Shown here piece by piece: positions 4,231-6,620 of a stretch of 6,620 nt of DNA (its first letter is position 1; every line of letters begins with the position of its first letter). The DNA is from Cyanobacteria bacterium UBA11370 (GTDB lineage: Bacteria > Cyanobacteriota > Cyanobacteriia > Cyanobacteriales > Coleofasciculaceae). Under the pieces are notes generated by a model, which was not told the DNA's origin, made no database searches, and saw only the letters and a list, made by a program, of their open reading frames with translations. The stretch is from positions 1 through 6,620 of the forward strand of contig DNGI01000237.1 in NCBI GenBank assembly GCA_003486645.1, in the 5' to 3' direction. The position numbers and the translations under genes are program-made.

Positions 4231-6620
4231 CTAAGAATTCACTACGGTTTTCTCCAGTACATCTTGTACCTTCTCTAATAGAGTGTGTTCTAGATACGGT
4301 TTGTTGATATAGTCTAATGCTCCCAATTCTGAAGCAATCAAGCGGTGTTTTTCTCCACTACGGGAAGTTAGCATAATAACTGGAATTTTGGTCAAATTTT
4401 GGTCTTGTTGACAGTATTTGAGAAACTCAAACCCATTCATTCTTGGCATTTCAATATCGCAAATTACTAACTCGATATTGGCATGACGGGTAAGTTGTTC
4501 GATAGCTTCGTAACCATCCTTGGATTGAATGACTTGATAACCCGCTTTCTGGAGACTAAACGCTAAGGTTTGACGCACAGTAATAGAGTCATCTACTACC
4601 AGAATAATGTGGTGAAATGTTGTTGAGAAATCTCGATCAGATGCGGCGGTTAAAGCGGCATAGCTTTGGCTTGGTAATTGACGCTGGGGTTGAATAGTTT
4701 GAGGTTGAAGAGTGTAAGCGGATTCATGTGTGCTTAATTGTTCAACGGTTAAATTCTGAACTTGTAAACCACTCGTTCCCTTGGTTTTTTGGTCAGAGAT
4801 ATACTGCATTAATACAGCGCCATCAATTACTAATGCTAGTTGACCATCCGCTAAAATAGTACCTCCATACACATAACTGGGTGGTGCGATCATCGTCCCC
4901 AAAGGACGAATTACTAATTCCTGTTCTCCAATTAGATTGTCTACTTCTAACCCCACTAATTTATCTTGGCAACGTACAAGAATAACAGGCATTGTTTGCG
5001 GCGTGGAAACCGAAGAATGTTGAGATTGTAAACTTACTGATTTGGGGTTTAAGCAGAAATAATCTAGAGCATTTGCAAGTTTAAAAATAGGGATGAGTTG
5101 CTCATCTGAACCTTTGCCCCATCGCAGTACTTTTCCTTCATCCCAAGCCCGAATTTGATGAGATTGAGGAATAAGAATTTGCTCAACTGCATCCGAAAGT
5201 AACGCATACGTTTGTTCGCCAGCTTGAATCAGCAATAACTTGGAAATCGTTAAGCTTAAAGGAATTTGCAACCTAAAGGTTGTACCTTGTTGGGGTTTTG
5301 AATCAACAGCGATCGCACCTTGTAAGGTTTGAAGTTGAGAACGTACCACATCTAAACCCACACCTCGTCCAGATAGATCGTTAACTTCTGAAGCTGTAGA
5401 AAATCCCGGTTTAAACAGAAACTCAATGAGTTGGTCTGAACTGAGATAATTAGCCTCTTTATCATCAATGAACTGACATTGTACTGCCCGTTGACGAATC
5501 TGTTCAAAATCCAATCCTTGACCATCATCACGAACTTCAATGACCAAATATTTGCCTCGATGGTAAGCACAAATTTCAATCTGACCTTGAGTAGGCTTAC
5601 CCTGTTGTTCTCGTATATTAGACAACTCAATTCCATGATCAAACGCATTCCGGACTAGGTGTAGCAGCGGATCATAGAGTTTTTGAGCTATCACTTTATC
5701 CACCAAAACATCAGTCCCACGTAATTCAAGATTGACGGGTTTATTATGTCTGGTTTCTAACTGATTGATGACACGAGAGAAACGACCAAAAATTTCCCCT
5801 AAAGGTAGCATTCTCGCTTCCATCAGGGTATCGCGGGTAGTTCTTAAAAGTTGACGTTGTTTTTCTAGGGTCAGATTAAATTGATGAGTGAATAGATCGA
5901 TCGCTTCTGTAGCTTCTCCTAATTGCACTGCATCGTCTATAACCGACTGAATTAGCATCTGAGATTCACTATAACGATCCAATTCCAACGGATCGAATTG
6001 ATTGTCAATTTTAGATTTTGGATTGGAAATTTTAGAACCAAAATTGAAGATGGGAAAATTACCCACTCCCCATTCTTTAGTCCCCACTCCCCATTCTCCA
6101 TTCCACCGTTGCATTGACCAATTGAACTGGCGATCGTACCAATCTTGAAGTTGATCAAGCTGTCGTTGATGGTGCTGGAGGCGAGTAAGTAAAGCTTTGA
6201 CTGATGCTTGTAATTGTTCACCTTGAAGTGATTGGCGGTTTTGGTTTGTTAGTAATTCTCCAATGGAATAATTTAAATGTTCTAAATGTTCGACATTAAC
6301 TCGCACCGTTTGAGATACAGAAACGATTTCTTTCTGATATTCTTTCTGAGAAACTGAAGGTTGAAGATTGAAGATTGGAGTACGTGTTGTTTCTTCTTCC
6401 TTTTTAATTTCTACCTCATCCTGTTCGACTTCTCCACTTTGTTCAACACTAGGAGATTCGGAAGTGGGTAAGTTACCCCAAATTGCCTCTAACAGGAAGT
6501 TATCCGGTTCTTGCTCCTGAGATTCATCCAAGTTCAATTCAGATTCTTGGGATTCAGCTACATAAGATTCATCTATTTGTTCTGATTCAGCTACATAAGA
6601 TTCATCAGTTTGTTCTGATT
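4231..6620 (-). CDS. CheA-type hybrid histidine kinase with C-terminal receiver domain (5' part outside the window)
   Basis: The reading frame is open to the right edge (first whole codon 6618-6616), so the gene continues beyond it. A start at the TTG at 6537 would be an artefact inside an acidic linker. Numbering the 795 visible residues from the edge: repeated SEQxDESYVAE units (1-22) and an acidic linker; a CheA dimerisation helix (VRVNVEHLEHLNYSIGELL, about 105-123) and coiled coil; a repeat-derived insert (about 172-205); a second helical part; the HATPase domain with N box VRNAFDH (322-328), G1 DDGQG (364-368) and G2 GRGVG (417-421); a CheW-like regulatory domain (about 459-607); a Gln-rich linker; and a receiver domain (about 670-787) with the acidic pair Asp676/677, phospho-acceptor Asp721, Thr751 and Lys773. 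The phosphorylatable histidine (HPt) domain is not in view and is expected upstream. The role is inferred to be signalling for taxis or pilus motility with the downstream CheW protein. Confidence 0.94.
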   Translation of the reverse strand, partial: SEQTDESYVAESEQIDESYVAESQESELNLDESQEQEPDNFLLEAIWGNLPTSESPSVEQSGEVEQDEVEIKKEEETTRTPIFNLQPSVSQKEYQKEIVSVSQTVRVNVEHLEHLNYSIGELLTNQNRQSLQGEQLQASVKALLTRLQHHQRQLDQLQDWYDRQFNWSMQRWNGEWGVGTKEWGVGNFPIFNFGSKISNPKSKIDNQFDPLELDRYSESQMLIQSVIDDAVQLGEATEAIDLFTHQFNLTLEKQRQLLRTTRDTLMEARMLPLGEIFGRFSRVINQLETRHNKPVNLELRGTDVLVDKVIAQKLYDPLLHLVRNAFDHGIELSNIREQQGKPTQGQIEICAYHRGKYLVIEVRDDGQGLDFEQIRQRAVQCQFIDDKEANYLSSDQLIEFLFKPGFSTASEVNDLSGRGVGLDVVRSQLQTLQGAIAVDSKPQQGTTFRLQIPLSLTISKLLLIQAGEQTYALLSDAVEQILIPQSHQIRAWDEGKVLRWGKGSDEQLIPIFKLANALDYFCLNPKSVSLQSQHSSVSTPQTMPVILVRCQDKLVGLEVDNLIGEQELVIRPLGTMIAPPSYVYGGTILADGQLALVIDGAVLMQYISDQKTKGTSGLQVQNLTVEQLSTHESAYTLQPQTIQPQRQLPSQSYAALTAASDRDFSTTFHHIILVVDDSITVRQTLAFSLQKAGYQVIQSKDGYEAIEQLTRHANIELVICDIEMPRMNGFEFLKYCQQDQNLTKIPVIMLTSRSGEKHRLIASELGALDYINKPYLEHTLLEKVQDVLEKTVVNS
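6065..6097 (+). repeat. 21-bp-period duplication of heptad origin inside the cheA linker
   Basis: ACTCCCCATTCT occurs at 6065-6076 and 6086-6097, a spacing of 21 bp or three heptads. The coding strand carries GGGGAGT and encodes EWGVGTK followed by EWGVGNF. Just downstream in the gene, 6014-6024 has GATTTTGGATT, the core of the repeat next to ureG. The roughly 35-residue stretch it helps encode sits between the coiled coil and the FDPLELDRYSE helix. Confidence 0.75.
6551..6620 (+). repeat. 33-bp in-frame tandem repeat in cheA, running off the window
   Basis: Units at 6551-6583 and 6584-6616 differ at only two adjacent positions, and a third begins at 6617. Each encodes the 11 residues SEQxDESYVAE, giving an acidic repeated segment upstream of the dimerisation region. 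The copy number cannot be read because the window ends here. Degenerate DES and SQE units continue to about 6520. Confidence 0.85.

Larger units (their letters stand above)
299..5316. repeat. Six HIP1 octameric palindromes
   Basis: GCGATCGC occurs at 299-306, 432-439, 1715-1722, 3162-3169, 3801-3808 and 5309-5316, all inside coding sequence. The span given covers first to last site. Over-representation of this octamer is a hallmark of many cyanobacterial genomes and supports the assignment of the host. Confidence 0.9.

Noticed and set aside
5352..5648. Second minus-strand frame within cheA, and a similar one at 5952-6221
   Set aside because: Both are alternate frames of a well-supported CheA domain or linker with no recognisable motifs.

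Overview
The window looks like cyanobacterial chromosome. Six perfect copies of the HIP1 octamer GCGATCGC lie in 6.6 kb. Heptanucleotide tandem repeats of the STRR type, common in filamentous and other repeat-rich cyanobacteria, sit in intergenic DNA and inside genes. The RecJ has a long C-terminal extension, and there is a CheA-REC hybrid kinase with a CheW partner. I cannot name the genus from sequence alone.

All four genes are read on the minus strand, so in transcription order (right to left) they are: a CheA-type hybrid histidine kinase whose 5' part lies beyond the right edge (6620 to 4231); a stand-alone CheW adaptor (4010 to 3567); the urease nickel-insertion GTPase ureG (3338 to 2742); and the single-strand exonuclease recJ (2581 to 62). 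CheA and CheW are natural partners in a chemosensory array controlling motility or taxis. ureG and recJ are unrelated housekeeping or metabolic genes. No other urease gene is visible.

The unusual content is the repeat layer. A 103-bp MITE-like element with imperfect 23-bp terminal inverted repeats and a 9-bp purine minisatellite core occurs twice, in opposite orientation: at 2619-2721 between recJ and ureG, and at 4072-4174 between cheW and cheA. The two copies are about 89% identical without gaps and bracket the cheW-ureG pair. Heptad repeats occur at the recJ stop codon (43-70), inside recJ (1284-1318), directly against the ureG start codon (3340-3381) and in the ureG leader (3411-3429). 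A related 21-bp duplication lies inside the cheA linker (6065-6097). A 63-nt pure pyrimidine tract lies in recJ (590-652), and a 33-bp in-frame tandem repeat runs off the right edge inside cheA.

Most of these repeats fall in linkers, loops or leaders, so the proteins look intact. I see no CRISPR array, tRNA, rRNA, transposase gene or defence system. The window is an ordinary set of cyanobacterial genes invaded by small repeats, not a clearly new biological system.
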